A DNA stretch of 64,000 nt from positions 31,302,186 through 31,366,185 of the forward strand of contig JAGTTD010000002.1 of NCBI GenBank assembly GCA_018398585.1, written 5' to 3'. Made by a program: the position numbers and the translations under genes. Positions 12,305 to 24,742 of this stretch are shown here, piece after piece. Under the pieces are notes generated by a model. That model had not been told where the DNA came from and did not search any database. It worked only from the letters and a program-made list of their open reading frames with translations. The DNA is from Simmondsia chinensis (lineage: Eukaryota; Streptophyta; Magnoliopsida; Caryophyllales; Simmondsiaceae). Within the stretch, counting starts at the first letter, position 1, and each line of letters starts with the position of its first letter.

Positions 12305-14212
12305 TGTTGGGAGCATATTTCAAAAATATTTTAAAATTCAAAATTTTAATTCTAAAGCCCTAATTTAATTAGATTATTTAATTAAATCTAGATCGTACTC
12401 TAATAGGTTCATAATATGACAAATGAAAAATGTCGAATAAAATAAGTATAAACATGGTATGTTGAATAATTGAAATAAAAGAAAAACAAATTAAATATCA
12501 AATATTTAATTAAACATACCTAAAGCGTGAATCTCAACTTTGAACTTGAAGATTTGAAATTGGAAGAAGATTTCTTAACACCTCAAGGGCTTCTTCGCAA
12601 TCACCTCTTCTAGCACTAGGACTGTGGGCTCCTAAAAATATTTGTTTTAGGAAAAATTTCAGAAAAAAAATTTTCCTTTCAATCTCTCCAAAAAAAAATA
12701 TGCTAAACTTTTTATTTTGTAAAACCCAAATTTTCAATTAAGGTTCAAAATTTTCTCTCTAATTTTTTTTAAAGAAAAAATCATCTAATTCTAGTTATAT
12801 CTTACGGGTTAAAGCACGTAATACATATACTATCAGCTAAAATGAAAATTGTCCAACAATAGAATATGTGCTCATGACATAATTATGTAATCTGTTCCAT
12901 GCAAGATAGGATATTTCAAATGTGATCCTACGTGTGATTTTACCCCGATAAGCCATCGTATTGTTGGGTAGCATTATCAACAAATGTATATATTGATTTT
13001 GGTTTTTCCTTTTTATTATATTTAATAAATTCCCACACGTATAAATTCATCTTATAAATTTAATACAGCAAAAATAAATTTACTCATCTTGTGAACAAAT
13101 AATTCATCACGGTTTCGTTTAGCATAAATTTTATTTATCCCATAAATAAATAATTTATCTCATGAATTCATAATTAAATATTTCAAAATGATGCTTAAGT
13201 TGGGGGCTTGCTGAGGGATTTAAGGGCCAATTTAACTCTAGCTTCAAATATGTCAAATCTGATTATCACCTCTTGATAACAGTTGCCATTTAGTAAACTT
13301 TAATTCCACTAAATAAATTTTACTACATTCTAGAATTAGATATATCCACTCAAAAAATTTCCAAATAAGTTTTATCGTGACAATCAACCCCTATATTAGA
13401 TATTCGTAACCTAAAGTAACTGTAACTACTATCGTTACTTTTTTCACATCTTTTACCGTAGTTCCTAAATCGCCCTTCTCGAACAATTCAATAATACAAA
13501 AATAGTTTCCGTATTAATTTCAAATGTCAAACATAAGGAATACTTTGGCTAAAGATTCTAGAATCTGTTCTTATGTTTGCAAATCAACTAAGGGGATATC
13601 TTTATCTCATAAGAGACTATATATTCCACGTAAAACCCCTTTCTCACTACACTTCATGCTGTTACCCAATATATGTAAGATTTAAGTCAATGCGGTGTGA
13701 GTATCATTTTAGCACATCAAAGCAACAAATAATCCATGCACGAATTCGGACTATTTTCTGGATTTAGAGCTATCATCTTATATAATCAATTATTCTTGAT
13801 AACAGTTAAGAAATAGATAATTCACGTGGTTCTGCTCAGTGTTCCAATCTTGTTGACAACACCAACATAATACTATTGGATCCCTATATGCTTGACCAAG
13901 ACAAATCATCTAAAGTATCATATTGTAATCTTATCAGACAAGTTGTCCAAACTTATCACTGACTACAAACATAGTTTGAAAATACGTCATGAGTTTGATC
14001 TAAGTTTACTTGTGGCTCAATCTCATTAACCACTTGAACCAAACATGGCATGTCATCTTGGACTACGTCCATCTTATAAAACGTTTTAGAAAATAATGAC
14101 ACGCACATTTGACTTGTAAAAGTAATCAGACACTAAATAAATAAATAAAATATTTTTATTTATTTAACATTTAAACTAACTAATTGGGTTTTTCAAGACA
14201 CCAATTCCAACG
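12305..14212. mobile_element. LTR-like segment, copy 2, inserted in gag of element A
   Basis: Starts TGTTGGGAGC and ends ACACCAATTCCAACG, matching the ACACAATTTCTAACA end of copy 1 at 3809-4764. Gag-like text of A lies on both sides, so this is an insertion. The 5-base flanks CAATT and GCATT agree at only 3 positions. No internal coding region or PBS was found, so a solo LTR is the simplest reading. At about 1.9 kb it may be composite: another TGTTGGGTAGC lies at 12964. Confidence 0.6.
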
Positions 14213-15346
14213 GCATTACCTACAAACCCAGGCGTTGTTTGTCTCATGGCTTGATTCTGATTGGTGTTCTACTTCCATGAGAAATTTGGATGGTTGCGTC
14301 ACCTAGGTTGTAAGTGCTGGAGAATAGGTTATTATTCCTTGAATATCCAGGTCTTACACGTATTCAGGGAATTATAAGGCATATAAACAGTCAAAAACAA
14401 ATTGGTCCTCACTCAAACAAATGCCACACGGGGTAGTATGAGCCGATGACTCAGCTATGTTAATTGGGCTCACGTTAGTAGGATTGGCATGCATATTCAT
14501 CATCTAATCCATCTTCCTAATAAGGGAATCAAGTCCGAGGTTAACATCATCGTTTAGTGCTACTTCCTCGACACCTTGTGTGCCGCCCCTAGCCATCCTC
14601 GCAGAAAAGGCTTGGTCAAGGGAGTGTTTGCTGAGGCGCTTAAATAACGTCCATGCCTCATCCTTATTTTATTGGTTAAATCCTCACATGAGGAATTAAT
14701 CATCTACTCATTTAAAGCTGTAAGATCATCATAGAAACTTTGAACAAGAACCCACTTGGGTGACTCATGGGTGGGATAGCTTTTAAAATGCTCCTTGAAT
14801 TTATCCCAACTTTCATGATATTGCTCCTGGTCTTTCTGCTCAAAACTATTAATTGTGAGGCTAGTAGCCATCGTTCTGGCTTTAGGAAAAAATTTGACTA
14901 GGAAGTGTTATTGAAGTTCATTCCAAGTGGTGAATTCACCCTTTGGTAAAGACTGAAACCACCATTTGGCTATGTCTTTTAATGAGAATGAAAAAAGGTG
15001 CAGCCTAACTGCATCAGTCGAGACAACTTGATAGTGGCAAGTTTGACAAATTAAAATAAATGCATAAAAGTATGGGCTCTCTATTGGCTTCTTAAAGAAA
15101 ATAAGAAGCATTTTAATGATCCCGGGTTGATTTTGAAGTTTGCATTATCCACGATGGATAACTCAACTTCAACGGGTCAACGCACGTTTGGGCAACAAAA
15201 TGATACCCAATCATGCGTGGTGCATTGTCGGCCATGTTTTGAGGTGTATTCACCCTTTCTTCGTATTGCCTCAAGGTAGATATAGTTAACTCTATTTCCT
15301 GATTAAGAGGAATCAATCTGCAATTGAGTGAGCGTCTACCATGCAT
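14213..15346 (-). pseudogene. Element A gag, 5' portion
   Basis: Begins MHGRRSLNCRLIPLNQEIEL, parallel to MHGSRSLSLDLTRFDPEIER of element B, followed by MADNAPRMIGYHFVAQTC, then LHLFSFSLKDIAKWWFQSLP, the core of the plant retrotransposon gag domain. It has stops at about 15112 and 14907 and frameshifts. The end near 14220-14290 corresponds to the YNPGWRNH region of B. Confidence 0.75.
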
Positions 15347-15458
15347 ACAATACGGAAAGTGAGCTTAATTCATTTTGACCATAGCCCTAAAGCTAAGCGA
15401 AAGAAATAAAAAAAATAAATAAAGAAAACTCGTTAATTCCTAACTTTACTTACCGATT

Positions 15459-15475
15459 CCTTTGCAACGACACCA
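15459..15475 (-). other. Primer binding site of element A
   Basis: On the minus strand TGGTGTCGTTGCAAAGG, a degenerate form of the TGGCGCCGTTGCCGGGG site (Asp-tRNA) used by Athila elements. Six bases separate it from the LTR end at 15482. Confidence 0.6.
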
Positions 15476-15481
15476 AAAACA

Positions 15482-16458
15482 TGATGTGGTTTTATAAGTG
15501 TGTTGAAACCGTTTACTAGTAAGCGTTTAAGGAAGTCATAGCTGTCACGGGTATAGTGGTGTCATATCCTTAGGGAATCAATATAAAGTCAGATTAAGGT
15601 TCTAAGGAGTGATTCAATTTTGGGTTTTTTTTTGGTGAAGTGAGCAATTAATAAAACTAAAATTAAAACAATGATTAGGATATCAATCAATTAAGGGTAG
15701 TTCAGGGAATGAATTTGGGGTAATTTAACTCGAATTCAGTCATTATATTTTACTATGACAATAATTTAGGAGGCTTAGACTACAAGCACTAAGCCTGGTT
15801 TAATACTTAAATTAGGGCTTAGAGTGATGAACTAGTCTAAGGGCATAACCTATCTTATCACTTTAAGTGCAGCATAAGTTATCTCAATCGCACTACTTCA
15901 TCCCTTTCTCGCTCCTAATTCAATATTACCTCGTAAAAAAGACTGTGTTTAGGGTTGGGTATAGCCTCAATTCTAACCAAGCGTGAAAACATGTTATATT
16001 AAAGTCTATGCTATAAGTTCATATACAAAACACGGGTAAATCAGAAGTCTAAACTTGACTACAAGCACATCCAAAGAAAACCAATCGAAATAAATAACCC
16101 CCCATAGGGGCATGAAAATAACATAACACATTCATTGTCAAAAGCAAAATAAAACTTCGGGATACGGACGGCTATATGTCTTTCATCCCTAAACAAAAGG
16201 TCTACTCCTCCATTGGAATTTTACACATCATAAATCCAACAAGAAGAGCAATGAAAAACTAAGAAATGAAGACTCCCTCAATTGACGTATACATCGATCT
16301 GGATCCCCCTGGCACTTCGATCACTTGTGCTTCAGCTATGGAGAACACTTGGATCTCATAGCGGATCGGGGAGGAAGAGGTAAATGGAAGCAAATATCCC
16401 CAGCAAACAGTTCCCTCTTCTATTTACACATGCGGCGTGACCTAAGGCACGCTGCAGG
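15482..16458 (-). mobile_element. 5' LTR of element A, truncated by element B
   Basis: Inner end TGATGTGG on the plus strand (CCACATCA on the element strand). It contains GTGGTGTCATATCCTTAGGGA near 15557, similar to the 'GTCCCTGTGGTTCGACACC' block near the end of B's LTR in inverse orientation. The outer end is lost at 16458, where B's LTR begins. I could not prove that the sequence right of B (26742 onward) continues it. Confidence 0.55.
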
Positions 16459-17804
16459 TGATGCGTCTCAGATTTACGCATCTTTACTTACTATTTTAAT
16501 TATTTTGCACCTATTTAATTATAGTTCTACACTCATTTTGGCAATTTTTATGTTTAATAGGTTTGAAATTAAAGTTCTAAAAATTGTCAAATTTGGGTGC
16601 AAATAAGACAAATTCGACGCATAAACAATTAAATCAAGTCAATCGAGATTCGGGACAACAATGTATAAGCTTAGCCCAGCCCGACCCGTCAGACCTGCAC
16701 CAGCATCACCAGCCCATCGCACCTCCAGCCGCAGACCCATCTTCCGCAGCCCAACCGACACCAGCCCAGCATCAGCGTCTTCATCCTCAGGTCCAGCTTC
16801 ACCCGCGTCTGGCCCATCATCATCTCCCGCCTCCAGTCCACACCAACACCTCAACCACTAAGCCCAACACACACCACCAGACCACGGCCCAGATCCGGTA
16901 GGGCTTAGAGAGGAGGAAGAAGAGTCAGTTTGGGGGGATTTAATTCGCTAGTTTTTTGTGTTTTTGGTCTCTCTGTTTTTTTAGCTCTTCACCACCACAC
17001 AACTCTCTCTTTCTCTCTGCTTTCAATTTCTTTTTCTTTTTTTTTCGTTAAATTGGAACGAGAGCGAAATTAGCGTGAAGACCGACATGAGTTCGTTCAT
17101 CTCCTCCTTCACCGGATCATCCTTGATGGAGAGCTAATTTGCTCTCTTGGATTAGATGAAGTCTTAGTCTTTTTACTTTTGTATTACTTTTAATTTTGAG
17201 ATAATTTACTTGTTACATGAATTGCTTGATTATGATAAATACTACGAAGTATTGTGCTTTAGTTGTTTATTCAATTAATATGATTATTGAGTTTGTAACC
17301 TTTAATTGTTGAGATTGATATTCATAAATTAATTCTTTGTGCTTGTAGCCTTAAGATTAATTAACCAAGTAATAGTATTAACCGAATTGTTAATTAAAGC
17401 CTATCTTCCTTATACTTTAGTTAGATAGGGTCAATACGCAATACTAACAACATCTCCTTAGTAGTTTGAAGCTTGTAACCTAAACTACTGCGAGTGTGAC
17501 AATTAATAATCCCAAGTTAAAAGTTAACGCAAAAATAATTGGCTAATGATGGATTCGAAACCCTAGGTTCCAATTTAATACACCTTTGAGCGTAGAAGTA
17601 GATTGCCTTAGTTTAATTTTCGTTTCTTTATATTAATCAATACAAAAATCTTTCAATTCTATTTAAATCAATTTAGGTTATAGAATAATTTTACGCACTC
17701 TTAGTCCCTATAATTTGACACCCTCTCGCTCTATACTATAATTTATATGTATTTAGTAGATAGGGTTTTATATTAAATTTTGATAGACTAAAAAAAACAC
17801 ATCA
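16459..17804 (+). repeat. 5' LTR of element B
   Basis: 1346 bp, TGATGCGTCTC...ACACATCA. It matches 24743-26741 over its length once the LINE insertion there is removed. At 16590-16900 it carries a GC-rich stretch of CAGCCC/CCAGC words, unlike the AT-rich rest, that is open in frames giving Pro/Gln/His-rich peptides. Confidence 0.9.
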
Positions 17805-17810
17805 AAATTT

Positions 17811-17828
17811 TGGCACTGTTGCCCGGGA
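17811..17828 (+). other. Primer binding site of element B
   Basis: TGGCACTGTTGCCCGGGA, 6 bases after the LTR, a slightly decayed form of the Athila-type TGGCGCCGTTGCCGGGGA (Asp-tRNA). Confidence 0.75.
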
Positions 17829-18043
17829 CTAGGCAACATTTGTGATTTTATTTTGTGATTTTCTTTGATTTTTAATTTTCTTAAATTGTTTTTAATTGTT
17901 ATTGTCCCTTTCTTTAAAAAATTTAAAAAAATAAAAAAATATTTTCTTTACTTTTTTTTGAAAAAAGGTTTATTTATTTATCTATTTATTTTTTTAAGCG
18001 TTATTTATCTTGTGATTTTAGTGCATAGGTAGATTTTAGGATA

Positions 18044-18045
<2 letters not shown>

Positions 18046-18086
<41 letters not shown>

Positions 18087-18096
18087 GTTATTATTT
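18046..18096. repeat. ATT/TTA microsatellite
   Basis: About 14 near-perfect TTA/ATT units in the untranslated leader of element B. Confidence 0.9.
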
Positions 18097-18168
18097 TTTA
18101 AGTGTTTGTTTTATTTGCTTTGCTAGTTTTAGTTTTTCGTTTTTTTTGCTTTTTGTGATTGTTTTTTC

Positions 18169-19320
18169 ATGCACGGTAGTCGCTCTTTGTCTCTTGACCT
18201 TACTAGATTTGACCCTGAAATTGAAAGGACCTTAAGAGACTTTAGAGCCCAACACCAAGCACAAACCGCAATGGCTGACGAAGAACAACCACGTCCACTT
18301 ATGGAGTATTTTACTCCCACCACATACACCTCACCTTCATGCATTAGATTGCCGCTAGTAGCCCATCAGTTCGAGCTTAAGCCACATACCATACAAATAC
18401 TTCCTTCAGTCTATGACTTAGGCAATGAGAACCCATACACACACTTGAACAGTTTCATGGAGGTTTGTTCAACCTTCAGGATTCCTAACATTAGTGATGA
18501 CACCATCTTGCTTCATCTTTTTCCTTTCTCTTTGAAGGAGAAGGCTAAGTATTGGTTAGGCACCTTACCTAGTGGGACGATTAGTACTTGGACTCAAATG
18601 CAACAAGAATTTCTTAAGAAATTCTATCCCATTAGTAAGACTAACACTGGGAGGAGAGCCATTAACACCTTCACCCAACTCCCCACTGAGGAGTTTCATG
18701 AGAGTTGGGATAGGTTTAGGGAACTCTTACGAGCTTGTCCACATCATGCTATCCCTAAATGGCAACTAGTCCAAAGTTTCTATTATGGGTTAAACGAGAA
18801 GGGTGAACAAACTATTGATGCCTCATGCGGTGGTCAATTCCTCAGGAAGAATGAGGATGAGGCGTGGGAACTGTTTGAACATTTGAATGAGAATTCACAA
18901 CAGAATGCCGCACATGCACGTTTGAATGCTTCTAGATTAAATAGAGGAGGAGTACATGAAGTTGCCCATACCTCTATCTTAGAGAAGAAAGTAGACTCTC
19001 TTGCCTCTTCTGTGGAGCAGCTTACTTCCTTATTTAAGGTGACATTAACTCCCCCTCCTGTATCTAATGTGTCTAGTGTTCAAAGCATGCATAGTGCTTG
19101 TTCTTTATGTTCTAGTGTCTTTCATTCTACGCTTGATTGCCCATCCGCTTCACCTATTGTTGAGTGGTCGGAGGAACATGTTAATGTAGCCCAAGGATTC
19201 TCAAGGTATGACCCATACTCGAACACATATAATCCGGGCTGGAGAAACCATTCGAACTTCTCCTGGACCCAAGAAGGAGAAGGACAGTTTATGCCACAAC
19301 AACAGAACCCACGACCTTAA
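18169..19320 (+). pseudogene. Element B gag, long N-terminal frame
   Basis: Uninterrupted frame of 383 codons starting at MHGSRSLSLDLTRFD. The central part (about residues 85-190) is the plant retrotransposon gag domain: NPYTHLNSFMEVCSTFRIPN, FPFSLKEKAKYWLGTLP, QQEFLKKFYP, EFHESWDRFRELLRACPHH. A CSLCSSVFHSTLDC stretch near residue 310 looks like a degenerate zinc knuckle. TAA at 19318-19320 interrupts, but the same frame continues to 19617 with clear gag-tail text, so a single nonsense change truncates it. Gag would form the particle that packages element RNA. Confidence 0.85.
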
Positions 19321-19942
19321 CAATCTGGTATGCCCCGGCCTGTCGGTTTTCAACCGCAAGGGTATGCTTCTAACTACTCTCAACCTCCTAATTTGAGCTC
19401 TAATTTAAATTTTGAAGAGAAGGTTTTGAGTGCGCTGAAAAGTTTAGAGGCTAATTCCCAACTCCTCCACTCCCATACACAATCGATTTCAAAGCTAGAA
19501 ACCCAAATAGGTCAACTAGCTAACACTATGAGTAGGAGAGATGAGGGAAGACTCCCTAGCGAGGCTGCAGAGAACCCTAGGAACTGTGTGAGGCAAGAAA
19601 ACTATCCTTCCCAGTAAGAACAAGCAAAATCCATTACAGTGTTGAGAAATGGGAAGGAGGTTGACAATGGGGTGAGTGCTGAAAGTGAAGTATCCATGAG
19701 TGGTGATGAAGGAGGTTGACAAAGGGAGAAACAAGGAGACCGATGTGGTCACGCACCCTTCTCCCATTCCTAAAACATCTGATCTTCCTTCGTCATATGA
19801 ACCTAGAGTACCCTTCCCCCAAGCTTTAGTTGCACCACATCCAAATGGGAAGAACAAGAAGTGGGAAGACATTTTGGTGACTTTTAGGCAAGTAAAGATA
19901 AACATTCCCCTACTTGATGCAATTAAGGGCCTTCTGAACTAA
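19321..19942 (+). pseudogene. Element B gag tail
   Basis: After the TAA the frame reads SGMPRPVGFQPQGYASNYSQ and SISKLETQIGQLANTMSRR to a second TAA at 19615. A third piece in another frame (19700-19942) reads VPFPQALVAPHPNGK and KWEDILVTFRQVKINIPLLD, a gag/protease linker seen in Athila-type elements. Confidence 0.7.
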
Positions 19943-19993
19943 AAGAGGCGATCTAGAGCGCATCCGCCTATAAAAATATTTTTAGCCGAGCAA

Positions 19994-20491
19994 GTGAACT
20001 CTATTTCGAAGTGTGACACTCCAATTAAGTACAAAGACCTTAGTGTCCCCACCATCTCTTGTTCACTTGGAGGCTACCTGATTGATAAAGCTTTACTGGA
20101 CTTAGGAGCGAGTGCCAACATTATTCCTTACTCGGTTTATGAGAAGTTAGGCCTAGGAGAGTTGCAACCCACTGCAGTGACCTTACAGTTAGCAGATATA
20201 TCAACTAGGATCCCCATGGTGAGCTGATTAACGTACTAGTAAGAGTAGACAAAGGAACCTTCTAGTCATTTGAAAAACCATGTCCCTATCATTCTAGGTC
20301 AACCTTTCTTAGCGACGGCAAATGCTGCCATTAATTATAGATCTGGGGTAATGGACGTTAGTTTTGCAAACATAACTATTGGGTTGAACATTTTTAAGGC
20401 TTCATTGTCACCCACTAGGGAGGATGAGTTGGAGTGTTTCTGGGTGGATGTTATTGATGATTGGTTGAACAAACACTCCGCTCTATCCTAG
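19994..20491 (+). pseudogene. Element B aspartic protease
   Basis: 19994-20227 contains GGYLIDKALLDLGASANIIP, the DLGAS form of the retropepsin active site. After a stop and frame change, 20270-20491 gives NHVPIILGQPFLATANAAIN, the conserved hydrophobic-Gly (LGQPF) region. The protease would cut the polyprotein; it is inactive as encoded because the two halves are in different frames. Confidence 0.75.
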
Positions 20492-21860
20492 TTAGTGATT
20501 CCCTTGAGCGAGCACTAGTATACGATTGCTTTGATGATTTCGAGATTGAAAATGACATTAGAGAGATGAATGATTTGCTTGAGTTGTGTGCCCCTTTAGA
20601 GACTTGTCATTGGTTGTCAAAAGTAGAAGATTTACCTACGCTTTCGGATTCCCCTACCTTGCCCTCCATAGTTTCACCACCCAAACTTGAACTTAAGTCG
20701 CTGCCATCTACTCTTAACTACGCTTTCTTAGGACCCGATATGACTTTACCTGTGATTATCTCTTCTCAGTTGTCTAGGGAACAGGAGGATACATTGATGA
20801 TAGTGCTTAGTGATCATAAGAGTGCCATTGGGTGATCTGTGGCTGATTTGAAGGGTATAGACCCTTCCATTTGTATGCATAGGATTTTTCTTGATGAGAA
20901 TGCTAGACCCACTAGAGAGATGCAAAGGAGGTTGAACCCTAACATGAAGGAAGTGGTAAAGAAGGAGATTGTGAAATTTCATGATGGGGGTATTATTTAC
21001 CCAATTTCTGATAGTAGGTGGGTTAGCCCTATTCAGGTAGTCCCAAAGAAGTTGGGCGTTACTGTGGTTAGGAGTAGTGATGGAGAGTTAGTGCCTACTA
21101 GAGAGACCACGGGCCGGAGAGTATGTATTGACTATAGAAAGCTTAACTCTGCCACTAGGAAGGACCAGTTTCCTTTACCATTTATTGACTAGATTTTAGA
21201 GAGGCTAGTTGGTCAGAGCTTTTACTGTTTTCTTGATGGATATTCAGGATATAACCAGGTAGCAGTCTACCCAGAGGATCATGAAAAAAATGACTTTTAC
21301 ATGCCCCTTTGGCACATTTGCCTACCGTAGGATGCCATTTGGTTTATGTAATGCGCCCGCTACATTACAGAGATGAATGATGTCTATCTTCTCTGACATG
21401 GTAGACAAATTTCTTGAGGTTTTCATGGATGATTTCTCTGTTTTTTGGACCTTCGTTTGATGAATGTCTGCAGAATTTAAGGCTTGTGCTAAAAAGATAT
21501 GAAGAAACCAATCTTGTTTTGAGTTGGGAGAAGAGTCACTATATGGTTCAAGAAGGGATTGTATTGGGTCATAGAGTGTCCAAGAAGGGTATTGAGGTTG
21601 ATAAGGCTGAGGTCTATCTAATTGCAAAGTTACCCCCTCCCTCAAATGTGAAGCAAGTTAGATCTTTTCTAAGTGATGCAGGTTTCTATAGGAGATTCAT
21701 TAAGGACTTTGGGAAGTTAGCCAGACCCTTGACTAGCTTGCTAGCTAAGGAGACATCATTTGAGTTTGATGAGTCTTACCTAGAAGCTTTTCAAAAGCTT
21801 CGGTCATTAATTGTTTCGACCCCCATTATGCAGCCCCCCAGATTACTCTCTCCCTTTTGA
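20461..21860 (+). pseudogene. Element B reverse transcriptase
   Basis: A linker (20461-20835) ends in TGA at 20833, where related elements have Trp. RT then follows in the same frame: SICMHRIFLDENARP, EIVKFHDGGIIYPISDS, WVSPIQVVPKKLG, CIDYRKLNSATRKDQFPLPF, and TAG at 21190. Further frames give FAYRRMPFGLCNAPAT and the catalytic FMDDFSVF at about 21423-21446, then VLKRYEETNLVLSWEK and RRFIKDFGKLARPLT (21414-21860). At least three lesions. Confidence 0.8.
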
Positions 21861-22200
21861 AATTATGTGTGACGCTTCTAATTTTGCTATAGGTGTTGTC
21901 CTGGGTCAAAGAATAAACAAAGTGCCTCATCTCATTTATTATGCTAGTAAAACTCTTAATGATTCCCAATGCCATTACACCACTACTGAAAAGGAGTTGC
22001 TAGCTGTCGTGTTTACTTTAGACAAGTTTCGTTCTTACCTTTTGAGGTCAAAAGTCATTATCTATTCTGACCATGCTGCATTGAAATATTTTCTGTCTAA
22101 GAAAGAAATGAAACCTAGGCTCATTAGGTAGATTCTTCTGCTTTAAGAGTTTGGCATTGAGATAAGAAATAAGAAAGGTGTAGAAAAATGTGGTAGCTGA
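21811..22200 (+). pseudogene. Element B RNase H
   Basis: [24 protein letters not shown] text: [19 protein letters not shown] carries the first catalytic Asp, followed by [20 protein letters not shown] with the catalytic Glu and [14 protein letters not shown] with a further Asp. TAG at 22129 ends the frame. It overlaps the RT frame by an indel. Confidence 0.8.
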
Positions 22201-23416
22201 CCATCTCTCTAGGATTTTCTTTGAGCATCATGATCCATCAGTTTCTTTGCATGATTCTTTTCCTGACGAGCAGCTTTTTGTTGTCTCCCATTCACATAGC
22301 CCTTGGTTTGCAGATATTGTTAACTTCCTCACTACAGGTGCGATTCCATCCACTTGGTCTAAGCAACAAAAGGATAGAATTTACTCTCAAGTCAAGGATG
22401 CTCACAAGTTTTGTCTTGCATGTGAGCGTTGTCAACGCACAGGCACGATGACTCGTTGAGACATGATGCCTTTGAACCCCATTTTAATTGTGAAAATATT
22501 TGATGTTTGGGGTATTGACTTTATAAGACCATTTCCCCCATCTTCTGGGTTTGTTTACATACTTTTAGGGGTCGACTATGTGTCTAAATGGGTTGAGGGT
22601 ATACCTACCAGGACCAATGACCACAAAGTGGTCATGCAATTTGTCAAGGACCACATTTTTAACCGCTTTGGTACCCCTAGAGCACTCATTAGTGATGGTG
22701 GTAGGCATTTCATTCATAGGTCATTTGAGGCACTTCATAGGAAGTACTCAGTGCATCATAAGATTGCTGCCCATACCACCCCCACACTAGTGGTCAAGTA
22801 GAGCTTTTGAATCATGAGATTAAGTCTATACTTGAGAAAACGGTTCTTCCTGATAGGAAAGATTGGTCACTTAGGTTGAATGATGCTCTTTGGGCTTACC
22901 GCACTGCCTATGAGACCACACTTGGTATGTCACCCTATAGGTTAGTCTTTGGTAAGGCGTGCCATTTACCAGTTGAGTTAGAACATTGTGCTTATTGGGC
23001 CACTAGGGCTTTGAATTTGACTTAGACCAAGTTGGATCTAACCAAAAGCTTCAATTGAGTGAACTTGAGGAGTTAAGAAATGAAGCTTATGAGAATGCGA
23101 AGGTTTATAAAGCTAAAACCAAGGGCTTTCAGGATAAACATATTTCGAGGAAAACATTTGCTCCAGATCAAAAGGTTTGTTTTTTTTTAATTCTAAATTG
23201 CGCCTTTTTCCTAGTAAGTTGAGGCCTAGGTGGGATGGTGTCTTTGTGGTTGAGCAGGTGTACCCCTCGGGTGCTATTGAGATATGCCACCCAAAAGATG
23301 GCCGTGCATTCATTGTAAATGGTCAAAGGCTTAAACCTGTAGTTGAGTTGGATGGCATTGTTGATCAACAGGTTATTGAAGTCGTCTCTTTGGTGGACAC
23401 CATGATTAATAATTGA
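22190..23416 (+). pseudogene. Element B integrase and C-terminal domain
   Basis: 22190-22459 carries the end of the zinc-binding domain (CLACERCQRTG), then TGA. 22463-22801 has the catalytic core with GIDF and ISDGG (the two Asp) and [12 protein letters not shown] at 22799 and a frame change lie where the catalytic Glu is expected. 22807-23025 continues [11 protein letters not shown] and [17 protein letters not shown], a sequence typical of Athila/Tat integrases. 23177-23416 has [20 protein letters not shown], the C-terminal domain. Four frames are needed to follow it. Confidence 0.8.
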
Positions 23417-24742
23417 TCTTTGCTGAATTCATTGCGCCCGGCTGAAGGCGTAAAACTTAGCGCTCCTAGGAGGCCGCCCAAGTTTTGTTAATTCTTGTTT
23501 TTAGTTTCATTTTTATACTAATTAGTTTCTTGGAGACTTGTTTTCTCTCTTTTTAGGTTCTTGTCCCGGGTTGAAGGAGTCATATATAAATGTTCACTCT
23601 GCCTTGTGAGGTTGTATTGCTCTATCTCACCTATTTCTTGTGCTTTAATGATTTATGTTGTCGCATTGAGGACAATGCATGATTTAGGTGTGGGGGTGAG
23701 GCTCATTTGCATGTGCTCTTTTTTTTTGGTCAAATTTTTAAAATTTTGAACATCTTTTGTGCATCTTGAGTGTGCATTATAACCGTTTAACCAAGTTTTC
23801 CTTGATCAACGCGTATGTTATGATGACAGTGGGATAAGTTGTTTATTTCGTTCTCTTAGTTCCATGAAATTAATTATTCTACTTCATACTTGTTAATGAG
23901 TATTGTTGATCATTGTTGATATTAATGGGTTCTGCTTATGCCGCTCACATATTCACTATGCACAGGACTTTCGTGTTGTGGAAAATCTAAAAATCTGAGT
24001 AAACAATCCTATATATCTTGAGTTTTGCAAGCTTGCCCTATTGGCTTATCCTAATCCTTGTCTCTTTGATGATATGTAAAGTACGTGTTGATCAATGTCA
24101 ATAGCATTGTTGAGGTACTCGTTATGAAAAAGTCCAAAAAAAAAAAGAAAAAAAAAAGGGACAAGAAAGAAAGAGGAAACAAAAGAAAAAAAATGAAAAA
24201 AAAAGAGAGACAAAGAGAAAAAAGTTTTCCTCCAAAAAAGAAACAAAAGGGCAAAAGAAAGAGAAAATTGGTGTAAATTCATGATAAAGATGTTCTTCTT
24301 TTGTGCTATATCGAGGTCAAAGTATTGTAATGTGGTTACTAATATGCCACTTAAAATTCTCTATGTACCGGCATGTTTTTAGGTGATTCAATGGTGTGGG
24401 TGTGCAAAACCTTGATATATTTGGTCGGAAGCGAGAATTTGAGGAGATTGTGTGTCATGAAATCCTAATCACTTTTACTTGTGCGCTTAAATTGCTGGAG
24501 TAGTTCCTATTAGTTGATACAAGGTTAGTAAAATTTTATGACGGGTTTTGAAGTTTAATCATCTAAATTCATGGAATTGGAGAATGCCCTTGCTAATTTA
24601 ATCATGTCTTGAATTGTAATATAGGTGTTAATCTCGCAAAACTTGGTGAAGGTTGGGATAGTTGGGGTAGTTGGTCACAGTAGTCTTTATGTTAAATCAT
24701 ATAATTTACTCGAGGACTAGCAAAGGTCAGGTGTGGGGGTGT
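23417..24742 (+). other. 3' noncoding region of element B, with A-rich tract and polypurine tract
   Basis: No reading frame of note. 24126-24276 is almost pure purine (A/G) and yields a meaningless Lys/Arg frame. Just before the 3' LTR, AGGTGTGGGGGTGT at about 24729-24742 fits the G-rich polypurine tract expected next to an Athila 3' LTR. Confidence 0.6.

Larger units (their letters stand above)
7955..16458 (-). mobile_element. Ty3/gypsy Athila-like element A, decayed, 5' LTR truncated
   Basis: Minus-strand order is LTR fragment, PBS, gag, protease, RT, RNase H, integrase, with the same domain series as element B next to it. All domains are broken by stops and frameshifts. Its gag is interrupted by an LTR-like block (12305-14212) and a MITE abuts its 3' end. 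The 3' LTR was not found. The Athila assignment rests on the DLGAS protease motif, the FMDDF RT motif, gag similarity to B and the Asp-tRNA-like PBS. Confidence 0.75.

Noticed and set aside
24085..24276. Lys/Arg-rich small protein frame
   Set aside because: Produced by an A-rich purine tract in element B's 3' noncoding region; no start or family signal.
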